Positions 41,205-49,460 of a stretch of DNA of 64,000 nucleotides are shown piece by piece. Under the pieces are notes generated by a model, which ran no database searches, was not told where the DNA came from, and saw nothing but the letters and a program-made list of their open reading frames with translations. The stretch lies in contig CAVZII010000005.1 in assembly GCA_963775275.1 (NCBI GenBank), positions 2,170,001-2,234,000 of the forward strand, given 5' to 3'. The DNA is from JANWHQ01 sp963775275 (lineage in GTDB: Bacteria > Pseudomonadota > Alphaproteobacteria > Caulobacterales > Caulobacteraceae). Every line of letters begins with the position of its first letter. The stretch's first letter is position 1. A program made the translations under genes and the position numbers.

Positions 41205-43240
41205 TGCGCGCGCCCTTCTTCGTTTTCGAACGGGCGGTAGGCGGTCGGCAGCTGTTGCCAGCCGCCCTGCCAATGCGACCAGCGGCGCCGGATCTCGAAC
41301 AGCTTGGCGCAGAACAGCGCGGTCACCACGTTGGTCATGATCTCCGGGACCGCGACTAGGAACATCGCGAGGTACGGGCACGCGGCCTCAAGTGTGAGCC
41401 GCTGGTTCTCCGACTGGAGTTCCCTCAGGATGCGGTGGCATTTGTTGAGCAACTCGATCTGAGGTCGCAGGAGACGCAGGGCCCGGTTGGGCGCATAAAG
41501 CGGGTCGTGGGCCTGCGCCGCAGAGTCCGGGTCGTGAGGATCGACCAGCCTGAAGGCGGTCTTCAGCTCGTCCTCGCCCAAGTCCTGGGGCTTGGCCTTC
41601 TCGTCGAGGCCGAGCAGCCGCTTGATCTCGGTCAGCATGATCTTCTGGCGCTTGCTGACCTGCTCCAGCCAGTTGATCCGGACCTCGCCGTCGTACGCGA
41701 ACGCGTCGTAGTGGATGGTGTAGACCCCGTAACGCTCCAGGAGTGCGACCTTCTCCTCGCGCGCGGAGGTCTCTTCCCACTTTGGAAGCAGGGCGATGGC
41801 CAGACGGTCGTCGTTCTTGTGGATTTGGCTCAGGAAGTGGCGCAGCGGGCGCAACACGTCGTCCTCGCCCATGCCGTAGCCGACAAAAAGGATTGGGTTT
41901 GCCGCGAATGACAGGCGGATCGCCTGGTCCGTCAGATCGCGCGTTTCCTCGTCGCGCAGGTATTGGCGCTGGTAGTCCTGCTCTGTCACCACGAACGACT
42001 CGTCCGGTCCCGCGCGGCCATGCAGGTGCGCGAGCTGGTAGCGCGCGCCCCTGGGGCTCATCGCAAAGTCCACCAACGTCTCGGACTGGCTGTGCGAGAA
42101 TACGAACTCCCGCGCTGAGCCGCCGGTCGCGTCGAACGAGTTCCTGTAAGGCTCAGGATCTCGGCTTGCCTCCAGGCGGTCCGCAGGCTCGTCGGGCGGT
42201 TCCTGCGGCAGGAAGCCGCGCTGGCGCAGCATGCTCTCGATGTCCACATCGTAGTTGGTCGTCAGGAACCGCCGTACGCCCAGATGCTCGCCGAGAGTGA
42301 CCAGCGGGTCGCGCCACTCCGGGAAGGTGATCGAGCGGCTGATCGGCTGCCCGGGGAGGCTGGATCGCGCCTTTAGCGCGTCAAGCGCCGACTCGAGGGC
42401 GGTGCCCAATAGGTCAAGGGCGTCGCGCGCCCGCGATCTAGGCGTCAGTGGAAAGCAGGCCAGAACCCTGTACCGATCCTCGACCGGGAGCGGCTCCGCG
42501 TCAGGACGGGGTCGGACAGACTTGCGAGGTTGGCCGGTGAGTTCCAGCAGCTTCGTCAGCAGTCCATGCGAGAAGGCGCGGTCGATCCACGGCGAAAGCG
42601 TAGGAATGTCGGCTCGCGTCAACCGGGGGTCTTTCGGGTCCGCGAGGTCCCGGCCGAAGTGGTCGTCGATCAGGTTCTCCAAGTCTGCGGTATCGTCGTC
42701 GGACCAAAGCCCGCCCGCCTTGATGGCCTTGTGAGCGCGACGCAGCATCAGCTCAGTGTGACCCGCGCTGTCGCGGGTGCGCCGTTTCGCGGCGAGCCTG
42801 AACAGGCCGTGGCGGCCGTCAGTCGCCGGGCTGCAGCCCTGCTCAAGCTCGACGGCTTGGCTCAGGCGCTCGCACGCTTGGAACACGATCGGAAGGCGGT
42901 CGGGGCCGAAGTTCCCGTCACGCCCGTGGAGCTTCTCGATGGTCTCGCTGAGCTGCTTGATCTCCGAACTGTTTTCCAGGAAGGGCTTCGCCGCCGCTCG
43001 AGTCCGTTCCTGCAGTTCGTCGACCAGGTCGAACCAGCTGATGCGGCCATAGGCCAGCGACACGCCCGAGCCGACGAATGCGACCACCCGGCCGATGTTC
43101 AAGGCGCGCGACAGCCGCGTGAAGGCGTGGCCCTCGATCAGCTCCTCGTCCAGGCTCTCCTCGAGATAGGCGCGCGCGAACGGCCAGTCGCCCAACAGCT
43201 TGTGCGTTGGATCAGTCTCCTCGCCAGGATGCGTCGTCAT
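41201..43240 (-). CDS. SIR2-like (NADase-type) protein, probable defence effector
   Basis: A 679-residue protein with a large SIR2-like domain: GSGVS (57-61), TTNYD (327-331), HLHG (405-408) and GYGMGEDD (454-461). Such SIR2-like domains in defence systems deplete NAD+ to stop phage growth. The domain is interrupted by a long helical insert (about 80-310). Near the C-terminus is a hydrophobic stretch (LAMFLVAVPEIMTNVVTALF) that may be a membrane helix. The gene is coupled to the P-loop/TPR gene by a four-base overlap. A two-gene layout rather than a fusion is notable. NADase activity is an inference. Confidence 0.78.
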   Translation of the reverse strand: MTTHPGEETDPTHKLLGDWPFARAYLEESLDEELIEGHAFTRLSRALNIGRVVAFVGSGVSLAYGRISWFDLVDELQERTRAAAKPFLENSSEIKQLSETIEKLHGRDGNFGPDRLPIVFQACERLSQAVELEQGCSPATDGRHGLFRLAAKRRTRDSAGHTELMLRRAHKAIKAGGLWSDDDTADLENLIDDHFGRDLADPKDPRLTRADIPTLSPWIDRAFSHGLLTKLLELTGQPRKSVRPRPDAEPLPVEDRYRVLACFPLTPRSRARDALDLLGTALESALDALKARSSLPGQPISRSITFPEWRDPLVTLGEHLGVRRFLTTNYDVDIESMLRQRGFLPQEPPDEPADRLEASRDPEPYRNSFDATGGSAREFVFSHSQSETLVDFAMSPRGARYQLAHLHGRAGPDESFVVTEQDYQRQYLRDEETRDLTDQAIRLSFAANPILFVGYGMGEDDVLRPLRHFLSQIHKNDDRLAIALLPKWEETSAREEKVALLERYGVYTIHYDAFAYDGEVRINWLEQVSKRQKIMLTEIKRLLGLDEKAKPQDLGEDELKTAFRLVDPHDPDSAAQAHDPLYAPNRALRLLRPQIELLNKCHRILRELQSENQRLTLEAACPYLAMFLVAVPEIMTNVVTALFCAKLFEIRRRWSHWQGGWQQLPTAYRPFENEEGRAQ

Positions 43241-43460
43241 GTCTTTGTTCTGATGATTTTCGCCCCGGCCTCACTATTGCCGCCACGGTTGCGGCCGTCA
43301 AAATAACTCGCGCCTCTGGGGTGTCTCGCGCGAAGCTCCGCGCTCCCGTGCTGTTGTGGGCTTGCAAGTTCGATTTGCGCGTCGAGAATTCGAGAGCTGC
43401 GACTGAAGCGGATGGCCAGGCCGGGTTCGTCGCCATCCTGGAAGCAGGGCCGTTCTCGCT

Positions 43461-43467
43461 GCTATAG
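43461..43467 (+). promoter_or_regulatory. candidate -10 box for the cytochrome b/molybdoenzyme operon
   Basis: GCTATAG lies 29 bp before the GTG start, matching the Caulobacter-type -10 core. No clear -35 was found. A strong ribosome site (GGGGAGGAG) follows. Confidence 0.3.
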
Positions 43468-43495
43468 TGCGACTTTTCTCGGGGAGGAGCGCTCA

Positions 43496-44215
43496 GTGTC
43501 CGAGGACCGACCGGCGCGCGAGGTCATCTACCGGCACGCCCTGATCACCCGCGTCACCCACTGGATCAATGTGGTCTGCCTGACCGTGCTCTTCATGAGC
43601 GGGCTGCAGATCTTCAACGCCCATCGCTTCCTGCACTGGGGCCAGAAGGGCGCGAATTCCGATCCCTACCTCTTCGCCCTGCCGCACGGCTTTCCGCACT
43701 GGGCCACCATCCCGGGCTGGCAGAGCCTGGCCGCAGGACGCCACTGGCACTTCTTCTTCGCCTGGCTGTTCGTGGTGAACGGGCTGGTCTACCTGCTCTT
43801 CGGCGTCATCAGCGGCCACTTCGCCCGCGACTTCGCCCCCACCCGGGTGCAGATGCGCCACATCGGACGCACCATCCTCGACCATCTTCGCCTGAAGTTC
43901 CCCAAGGGCGAGGAGGCCAGGCGCTACAACGTGCTCCAGAAGTTCGCCTACATCGGCGTGGTCGTGCTCCTGCCCTTCATGCTGCTGACGGGCCTGACCA
44001 TGTCGCCGGGCGTCGATACGGCCTTTCCCTGGCTGCTCGACATCTTCGGCGGGCGCCAGTCGGCCAGGACCATCCACTTCATCATCGCCTGGACGATGGT
44101 CGCGTTCGTCGTCATCCACCTCCTGGCGATCCTCGCCGCCGGGCCGATCAACGAGATCCGGTCGATGATCACCGGCCGCTACGCCATCGAGCCGGAAGAG
44201 GAGAAGGCGCCATGA
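43496..44215 (+). CDS. cytochrome b (b561-type) membrane subunit
   Basis: A 239-residue di-heme cytochrome b with four main membrane helices: THWINVVCLTVLFMSGLQIF, HWHFFFAWLFVVNGLVYLLF, FAYIGVVVLLPFMLLTGLTM and HFIIAWTMVAFVVIHLLAIL. Histidines in the helices are the probable heme ligands. GTG 43496 has a strong GGGGAGGAG site. Its end overlaps the start of the molybdopterin oxidoreductase gene (ATGA), so it would pass electrons between quinone and that periplasmic enzyme. Confidence 0.88.
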   Translation: MSEDRPAREVIYRHALITRVTHWINVVCLTVLFMSGLQIFNAHRFLHWGQKGANSDPYLFALPHGFPHWATIPGWQSLAAGRHWHFFFAWLFVVNGLVYLLFGVISGHFARDFAPTRVQMRHIGRTILDHLRLKFPKGEEARRYNVLQKFAYIGVVVLLPFMLLTGLTMSPGVDTAFPWLLDIFGGRQSARTIHFIIAWTMVAFVVIHLLAILAAGPINEIRSMITGRYAIEPEEEKAP

Positions 44216-44985
44216 GCCGGATCTCCAGACTGACGCGGCGCGGCGCCCTGATCGGCGCGGCGGGTGCGGGCGGCCTCATCCTCTCCGGCTGCAACCAGCT
44301 TTCGCGCAGTGAAAGCTTCCGCCGCGTGCTGGCGGCGGCCGAGGGCTGGGACATGTCGGTCCAGCGCCTGATCCTGCCCAAGGCCGGGCTCGCGCGCCAG
44401 TTCACCGCCAAGGACCTCTCGCCCTACTTCAAGCCCAACGGCTCCATGTCGGGTACGGGCGACGCCTATCAGGAGATGCTGTTCACCGGCTTCAAGGACT
44501 GGCGGCTCAAGGTCGACGGCCTGGTCCAGCATCCGCTCAGCCTGTCGCTGGATGAGCTTCGCGCCCTGCCGGCGCGCACCCAGATCACCCGCCATGACTG
44601 CGTGGAGGGCTGGAGCGCCATCGGCGGCTGGACCGGCGCGCCGCTCGGCCCGATCCTGCGCGCGGCCGGGCTCTTGCCGGAGGCCCGCTACGTGGTCTTC
44701 CACTGCGCCGACAACCTGGGCGGCGGGGCGAACGGCTGGTACTACGAGAGCCTCGACTTCGCCGACGCCTTCCACCCCCAGACCATCCTGGCCTACGACA
44801 TGAACGGCCAGCCCCTGCCGGTGAAGCACGGCGCGCCGCTGCGCCTGCGGGTCGAGCGCCAGCTCGGCTACAAGATGGCCAAGTACGTCATGCGCATCGA
44901 GGCGGTCGAGAGCTTCGCCCACATCGGCTCGGGCAAGGGCGGCTTCTGGGAAGACCGCGGCTACGCCTGGTACGCGGGGATCTGA
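44212..44985 (+). CDS. Tat-exported molybdopterin oxidoreductase (sulfite oxidase/YedY-like)
   Basis: A 257-residue molybdoenzyme. The twin-arginine signal is in SRLTRRGALIGAAG, followed by a lipobox-like LSGC. The molybdenum-binding cysteine is in TRHDCVEGWSAIGGW, and the fold continues with VVFHCADNLGGG and LPVKHGAPLRLRVERQLGYK. MsrP (YedY) in this family repairs oxidised methionine and sulfite oxidases act on sulfite; the substrate here is open. The partner is the b-type cytochrome just upstream. Cofactor genes moaA-moeA follow directly. Confidence 0.88.
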   Translation: MSRISRLTRRGALIGAAGAGGLILSGCNQLSRSESFRRVLAAAEGWDMSVQRLILPKAGLARQFTAKDLSPYFKPNGSMSGTGDAYQEMLFTGFKDWRLKVDGLVQHPLSLSLDELRALPARTQITRHDCVEGWSAIGGWTGAPLGPILRAAGLLPEARYVVFHCADNLGGGANGWYYESLDFADAFHPQTILAYDMNGQPLPVKHGAPLRLRVERQLGYKMAKYVMRIEAVESFAHIGSGKGGFWEDRGYAWYAGI

Positions 44986-44988
44986 TAT

Positions 44989-45125
44989 CTCCTCTCCCGT
45001 CGGGAGAGGAAGGGGCCCGGCCCGCAGGGCTGGGAAGGTGAGGGGCTTCGTCCTCGCCGTCTTGACCCTTCATCTTCCCGTCCGCTTCGCGGCCGGGCCC
45101 CTTCTTCTCCCCATGGGAGAAGAGA
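44989..45125. repeat. tandem pair of GC-rich palindromes
   Basis: First unit: CTCCTCTCCCGTCGGGAGAG with GGGCCCGGCCCGCAGGGCTG and a GGAAGGTGAGGGG tail (to 45047). A second, inverted unit follows at about 45079-45125 (CGGGCCCCTTCTTCTCCCCA, then TGGGAGAAGAG). They fill the gap between the molybdoenzyme and moaA. Confidence 0.6.
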
Positions 45126-45180
45126 CGAGCCCTGGCTTGATCCCGCGGCGTTTACAGCCCATGTGCTGGCCAGGTCTGTG

Positions 45181-46224
45181 ATGACGCCCTACGACGCTCC
45201 CAGTTCCGGGCCTGAGCCCAAGCCCGCCCCCCTGGTCGACCCGTTCGGCCGGACGGTGGACTACCTGCGCGTCTCGGTGACCGACCGCTGCGACCTGCGC
45301 TGCGTCTACTGCATGGCCGAGCGTCAGACCTTCCTGCCCAAGGCCGAGGTGCTGACGCTTGAGGAGCTCGACCGCCTCTGCTCGGCCTTCGTGGCGCTGG
45401 GGACCAGGAAGCTCCGCCTCACCGGCGGCGAGCCCCTCGTGCGCCGCGGCTTCATCGGCCTTGTCGAGAGCCTTTCGCGCCACCTGCGCTCCGGCGCGCT
45501 TGCCGAGCTGACTCTCACCACCAACGGCACGCGCCTTTCCGAGTTCGCGGCGGACCTCGCCCGGCTGGGCGTTCGTCGCATCAACGTTTCCCTGGACAGC
45601 CTGGACCCGGCGACCTTCGCCCGCATCACCCGCGGCGGCGATCTCTCCAAGGTCCTGGCCGGCATCGAGGCGGCCCGTGCGGCGGGACTGAAGGTCAAGC
45701 TCAACACCGTCGCGCTCAGGAACGACAACGCCCGCGCCATCCCCGGCATGATCGAATGGGCCCACGCCAAGGGCCTGGACCTCACCCTGATCGAGACCAT
45801 GCCGCTCGGCGAGATCGAGGAGGACCGCACCGACCAGTACCTGTCGCTGGCCGACGTGCGCCAGGAGCTGGAGTCCTTCTGGACCCTCACGCCCATCGGC
45901 GAGCGCACCGGCGGGCCGGCGCGCTACGTCCGGATCGAGCAGACCGGCGGTCGGCTGGGCTTCATCACCCCGCTCAGCCACAATTTCTGCGAATCCTGCA
46001 ACCGCGTGCGCCTCACCTGCACCGGGACCCTCTTCATGTGCCTCGGCCAGGACGACCAGGCCGATCTGCGCGCGCCGCTGCGGGCCCATCCGGGCGACGA
46101 CGGCCCGCTCCACGCCGCCATCCGCGAGGCTCTGACCCGCAAGCCCAAGGGCCACGACTTCGTCATCGAGCGCCGCGGCGCCGCCCCGGCCGTCGCCCGG
46201 CCCATGTCCGCGACGGGCGGGTGA
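45181..46224 (+). CDS. moaA: GTP 3',8-cyclase MoaA
   Basis: First enzyme of molybdenum cofactor synthesis, turning GTP into the cyclic precursor with MoaC; 347 residues. The radical SAM cluster motif is TDRCDLRCVYCM; the second cluster uses cysteines in NFCESCNRVRLTCTGTLFMC. KLRLTGGEPLVRRG and RINVSLDSLD are further conserved segments. The protein ends in GlyGly (MSATGG), typical for active MoaA. ATG 45181 is the start. It leads a run of six cofactor genes. Confidence 0.95.
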   Translation: MTPYDAPSSGPEPKPAPLVDPFGRTVDYLRVSVTDRCDLRCVYCMAERQTFLPKAEVLTLEELDRLCSAFVALGTRKLRLTGGEPLVRRGFIGLVESLSRHLRSGALAELTLTTNGTRLSEFAADLARLGVRRINVSLDSLDPATFARITRGGDLSKVLAGIEAARAAGLKVKLNTVALRNDNARAIPGMIEWAHAKGLDLTLIETMPLGEIEEDRTDQYLSLADVRQELESFWTLTPIGERTGGPARYVRIEQTGGRLGFITPLSHNFCESCNRVRLTCTGTLFMCLGQDDQADLRAPLRAHPGDDGPLHAAIREALTRKPKGHDFVIERRGAAPAVARPMSATGG

Positions 46225-46239
46225 CGCCCGGCTAGGCCC

Positions 46240-46482
46240 ATGGCGCGGATTCTCTTCTTCGGACGGGTCGCGGACGTCATCGGCCGCGAGCTCGAGGTCG
46301 GCATCCCCGACTCCGGCTGCACCCTGGGCGCCCTGAGGCGCCTGGTGACCGCCGCGGCGGGCGACGACATCCTGCTCAAGCCCGGCGTCAAGGCCTCCGT
46401 CGACAAGCGCGTGGCGCCCGACGACGCCTGGGTCCGCCCGGGCGCGGAGATCGCCTTCTTCTCGGTGTTCTCCGGTGGGTAG
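46240..46482 (+). CDS. moaD: molybdopterin synthase small subunit MoaD
   Basis: An 80-residue ubiquitin-like sulfur carrier. It begins RILFFGRVADVIGRELEV and ends IAFFSVFSGG; the terminal GlyGly receives the thiocarboxylate sulfur used by MoaE. The gene starts 15 bp after moaA. Confidence 0.93.
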   Translation: MARILFFGRVADVIGRELEVGIPDSGCTLGALRRLVTAAAGDDILLKPGVKASVDKRVAPDDAWVRPGAEIAFFSVFSGG

Positions 46483-46496
46483 CTTCCGCTTGATCC

Positions 46497-46611
46497 GGCT
46501 CCCTTCGGTCCTTCGGGCCACCTTCCCCAGAGGGGGAGGATTTCGGGTTCGCGCCAACCTTGATCTTCCCCCTCTGGGGGAAGTCCCCGCGAAGCGGGGA
46601 AAGGGGGCCCC
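46497..46611. repeat. GC-rich palindromic repeat between moaD and moaE
   Basis: Two halves face each other: CCCTTCGGTCCTTCGGGCCA with CCTTCCCCAGAGGGGGAGGA on the left, and TCTTCCCCCTCTGGGGGAAG with CGCGAAGCGGGGAAAGGGGG on the right. The moaE ATG follows immediately. Confidence 0.6.
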
Positions 46612-47076
46612 ATGTCCGTGACCTCCCGCCTCCAGTCCGCTCCGCTCGACCCCGCCGCCGAGCTTGCCGCCTTCATGCAGGGCCTCTCGGGCGACGACGG
46701 CGCCGTGGCGAGCTTCGTCGGCGTCGCGCGCGGCAGGTCCGCGTCGGGCGAGGCCGTCCAGACCCTGTTCCTCGACCACTACCCCGGCATGACCGAGGCC
46801 TCGATCGAGGAGATCGCGGGGGCCGGCGCGAGGCGCTTCGACGTCTCCGAGGTTCTGGTCGTGCACCGCTGCGGCGAGATCGGGCCCGGCGAGGCGATCG
46901 TTTTCGTCGCCGCGGCCTCGCGCCACCGGGCCGAGGCCTTCGCCTGCGCCGACTACCTCATGGACCGCTTGAAAACCGAGGCCGCCTTCTGGAAACGGGA
47001 GGATGGGCCCGGCGCCTCGCGCTGGATCGAGCCGACCGAGCTCGACCGCGAACGCCGCCAACGATGGAGCGACTGA
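46612..47076 (+). CDS. moaE: molybdopterin synthase catalytic subunit MoaE
   Basis: A 154-residue subunit that inserts sulfur from MoaD into the precursor to make molybdopterin. Conserved parts: GAVASFVGVARGRSASGEAV, LFLDHYPGMTEASIEEI, VVHRCGEIGPGEAIVFVAAAS, RAEAFACADYLMDRLKTEA and the active-site lysine in FWKRE. Its stop overlaps the start of the next gene (TGATG at 47074). Confidence 0.94.
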   Translation: MSVTSRLQSAPLDPAAELAAFMQGLSGDDGAVASFVGVARGRSASGEAVQTLFLDHYPGMTEASIEEIAGAGARRFDVSEVLVVHRCGEIGPGEAIVFVAAASRHRAEAFACADYLMDRLKTEAAFWKREDGPGASRWIEPTELDRERRQRWSD

Positions 47077-47612
47077 TGCCCGGGATCGACGAGAGCCTGA
47101 CCTTCTATCCGCTGAACATCGCGGTCCTGACCATCTCGGACACCCGCGACGAGGACACCGACAAGTCCGGGCCGCTGCTCGTCCAGCGGCTCACCGACCA
47201 CGGGCACAAGCTCGCCGGCCAGGCCCTGGTCAAGGACGAGGTCGAGGACATCCGCCGCCAGATCACCGCCTGGGCGGATGATCCGGCCATCGACGTGGTG
47301 ATCACCACCGGCGGCACGGGCTTCGCGCCGCGCGACGTCACGCCAGAGGCGGTCAAGCCCCTGTTCCGGCGCGAGATGGACGGCTTCTCGGTGGTCTTCC
47401 ACCAGGCGAGCCTCGGCACGGTCGGCGTCGCGACCCTGCAGTCGCGCGCCTTCGCCGGCCAGGCGGGCGACACCTTCGTCTTCTGCCTGCCGGGCTCCCA
47501 GGGCGCCTGCAAGGACGGCTGGGACAAGGTGTTGTCGCTCGAGCTCGACAGCCGGCACCGGCCCTGTTCGCTGGCCGGCCAGATTCCGCGCCTGCGCGAC
47601 GTCTGCGCCTAG
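47076..47612 (+). CDS. moaB: molybdopterin adenylyltransferase-type protein MoaB
   Basis: About 178 residues of the MoaB/Mog family, which activates molybdopterin with AMP before metal insertion. NIAVLTISDTRDEDTDKSG and VVITTGGTGFAPRDVTPEAV are diagnostic, followed by FCLPGSQGACKDGWDKVL. ATG 47076 is preferred over 47064 because it overlaps the moaE stop and has GGAGCG just upstream. Confidence 0.93.
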   Translation: MPGIDESLTFYPLNIAVLTISDTRDEDTDKSGPLLVQRLTDHGHKLAGQALVKDEVEDIRRQITAWADDPAIDVVITTGGTGFAPRDVTPEAVKPLFRREMDGFSVVFHQASLGTVGVATLQSRAFAGQAGDTFVFCLPGSQGACKDGWDKVLSLELDSRHRPCSLAGQIPRLRDVCA

Positions 47613-47622
47613 GAGGCGATCC

Positions 47623-48105
47623 GTGAGCGGACTGTCGCATCTGGATGACGCCGGCCGCGCCCGGATGGTCGACGTCTCCGACAAGCCCGAGACGGCGCGC
47701 ACCGCCCGCGCCGAGGGCGTGCTCGTCTGCGCCCCGGCCACGCTGGAGGCCGTGCGCCAGGGACGCACGCCCAAGGGCGAGGTCGTCTCCACAGCCGAGC
47801 TCGCCGGCCTGATGGCGGCCAAGCGGACGGCCGAGCTGATCCCCCTTTGCCACCCCCTGCCGCTCTCCAAGGTCGTCGTGGCCATCGACGAGGATGCGTC
47901 GCTGCCGGGCTTCCGGGTCGCCGCCGAGGTCCGCACCACCGCCCGCACCGGCGTCGAGATGGAAGCCTTGACGGCGGTCGCCGTGGCGTGCCTCACCCTC
48001 TTCGACATGCTCAAGGCCGTCGACAAGACCATGCGCATCGAGGGGGTCCGGGTGATCTCCAAGACCGGCGGCCGGTCGGGCGACTTCGAGGCGCCTTCCC
48101 GGTGA
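47623..48105 (+). CDS. moaC: cyclic pyranopterin monophosphate synthase MoaC
   Basis: A 160-residue enzyme that finishes the cyclic precursor made by MoaA. Conserved: LSHLDDAGRARMVDVSDKPE, KRTAELIPLCHPLPLSKVVV, TGVEMEALTAVAVACLTLFD, MLKAVDKTMRIEGVRVISKT and GGRSGDF. GTG 47623 has AGGAGG seven bases upstream. The end overlaps moeA (GTGA). Confidence 0.95.
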   Translation: MSGLSHLDDAGRARMVDVSDKPETARTARAEGVLVCAPATLEAVRQGRTPKGEVVSTAELAGLMAAKRTAELIPLCHPLPLSKVVVAIDEDASLPGFRVAAEVRTTARTGVEMEALTAVAVACLTLFDMLKAVDKTMRIEGVRVISKTGGRSGDFEAPSR

Positions 48106-49286
48106 CCGGCTTCGATGAGGCCGTTCAACTGACGCTCGGCATCGCGCGCCCGCTCGCGGCCGAGCATGCGCCCCTGGACCGGGTCCACGGCCGCGTCCTG
48201 GCGCGGGACCTCTCCGCCCGGGGCGATTCCCCGCGCGCCGCGGTCTCGGCCATGGACGGCTACGCCGCGCGCGCGGCCGACGTCGAGGCCGGCGCGCGCC
48301 TGTCGGTCATTGGACAGTCCTTCCCGGGCGCGGGCTTCGCCGGAAAGGTAGGCGCCGGACAGGCGGTCCGCATCTTCACCGGCGCGCCCCTGCCGGGCGG
48401 CGCCGACCGGGTGGTGATCCAGGAGAACACGCGCCGGGAGGACGGGATCGTCGTCATCGAGGAAGCGCCGCCGGGCTCGGCCCACGTCCGCCTCCAGGGC
48501 TCGGACTTCCGTTCCGGCGAGGTGCTGCTCCAGGCCGGCCGGCGGCTCGATCCCCTGGCCATGGTCGCCGCCGGCGCCGCGGACTATGCGCACCTGGAGG
48601 TCTATCTCGAGCCCCGTGTGGTCGTGATCGGCACGGGCGACGAGCTGAAGGCGCCCGGCGAGGCGCACCTGCACCCGCACGCCATTCCCGAGAGCGTCTC
48701 CCTCGGCGTCGCGGCCCTGGTCGCGGCGTGGGGCGGACGCACGCTTGCCCGTCGTCGGCTTACGGACGATCTGGACGGGCTCAAGGCGGCGGCCCGCCAG
48801 GCGCTGGGCGAGGCCGACGTGGTGGTGGTCACCGGCGGCGCCTCGGTGGGCGAGCGCGACTTCGCCCGGGCCATGTTCGAGGACTGCGGCCTCGAGCTCG
48901 TCTTCTCCAAGGTGGACATCAAGCCCGGCAAGCCGGTCTGGCTCGGCCGCGCGCTGGGCAAGCTCGTCCTCGGCCTGCCCGGCAACCCGACCTCGGCCAT
49001 GGTCACCGCGCGGCTCTTTCTCGCGCCCCTGCTGGCGGGCCTGGCGGGCCAGGCGCCCGAGATGGCGCTCCGCTGGCGGACGGCGCGCCTGGACGCGCCC
49101 CTGCCGGCGACCGGCGATCGCGAGACCTTCTACCGGGCCCGGACGACGGGTGAGGGCCTGCAGCCCTTCGCCGACCAGGACTCCGGCGCCCAGAAGACCC
49201 TCGCCCTGGCCGACGTCCTCATCCGCCGCCGCCCCCACGCGCCCGCCGCCGAAGCGGGCGAGGAGGTGGAGGTCCTGGATTTCTAA
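48102..49286 (+). CDS. moeA: molybdopterin molybdenumtransferase MoeA
   Basis: A 394-residue enzyme that inserts molybdate into adenylated molybdopterin. Seen: SAMDGYAARAADVE, VRIFTGAPLPGGADRVVIQE, VIGTGDELKAPGE, VVVTGGASVGERDF and KLVLGLPGNPTSAMVTARLF. GTG 48102 overlaps the moaC stop. It ends the cofactor run; no mobA or modABC is present in the window. Confidence 0.94.
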   Translation: MTGFDEAVQLTLGIARPLAAEHAPLDRVHGRVLARDLSARGDSPRAAVSAMDGYAARAADVEAGARLSVIGQSFPGAGFAGKVGAGQAVRIFTGAPLPGGADRVVIQENTRREDGIVVIEEAPPGSAHVRLQGSDFRSGEVLLQAGRRLDPLAMVAAGAADYAHLEVYLEPRVVVIGTGDELKAPGEAHLHPHAIPESVSLGVAALVAAWGGRTLARRRLTDDLDGLKAAARQALGEADVVVVTGGASVGERDFARAMFEDCGLELVFSKVDIKPGKPVWLGRALGKLVLGLPGNPTSAMVTARLFLAPLLAGLAGQAPEMALRWRTARLDAPLPATGDRETFYRARTTGEGLQPFADQDSGAQKTLALADVLIRRRPHAPAAEAGEEVEVLDF

Positions 49287-49288
49287 GC

Positions 49289-49425
49289 GTTTTCTTGGCC
49301 TCCTTCTCTTTCCTTGGCGTCCTTGGCGTCCTTGGTGCTCTTGGAGGTCCCACTTTCACCGCGCGCCGAACGCTTCGACGCCGCCGGATTGACCGCCAAG
49401 AACACCAAGATCACCAAGAACGAGA
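49289..49425. repeat. inverted repeat of CTTGG/CCAAG units
   Basis: The left arm has several CCTTGGCGT units (49289-49349) and the right arm CCGCCAAGAACACCAAGATC plus ACCAAGAAC (about 49393-49425). It belongs to the same family as the repeat at 11746-11843 and fills the moeA/reductase gap. Confidence 0.6.
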
Positions 49426-49460
49426 GCGCCCGCATTCCGTGTGCTTGAGCAGGAGTTGAA

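Noticed and set aside
43241..43495. Possible short gene between the SIR2-like gene and the cytochrome b gene
   Set aside because: Frames are short and without ribosome sites; only a -10-like box could be supported.
46953..49238. Minus-strand 761-codon frame opposite moaB, moaC and moeA
   Set aside because: Three clear cofactor genes with overlapping starts lie on the other strand.
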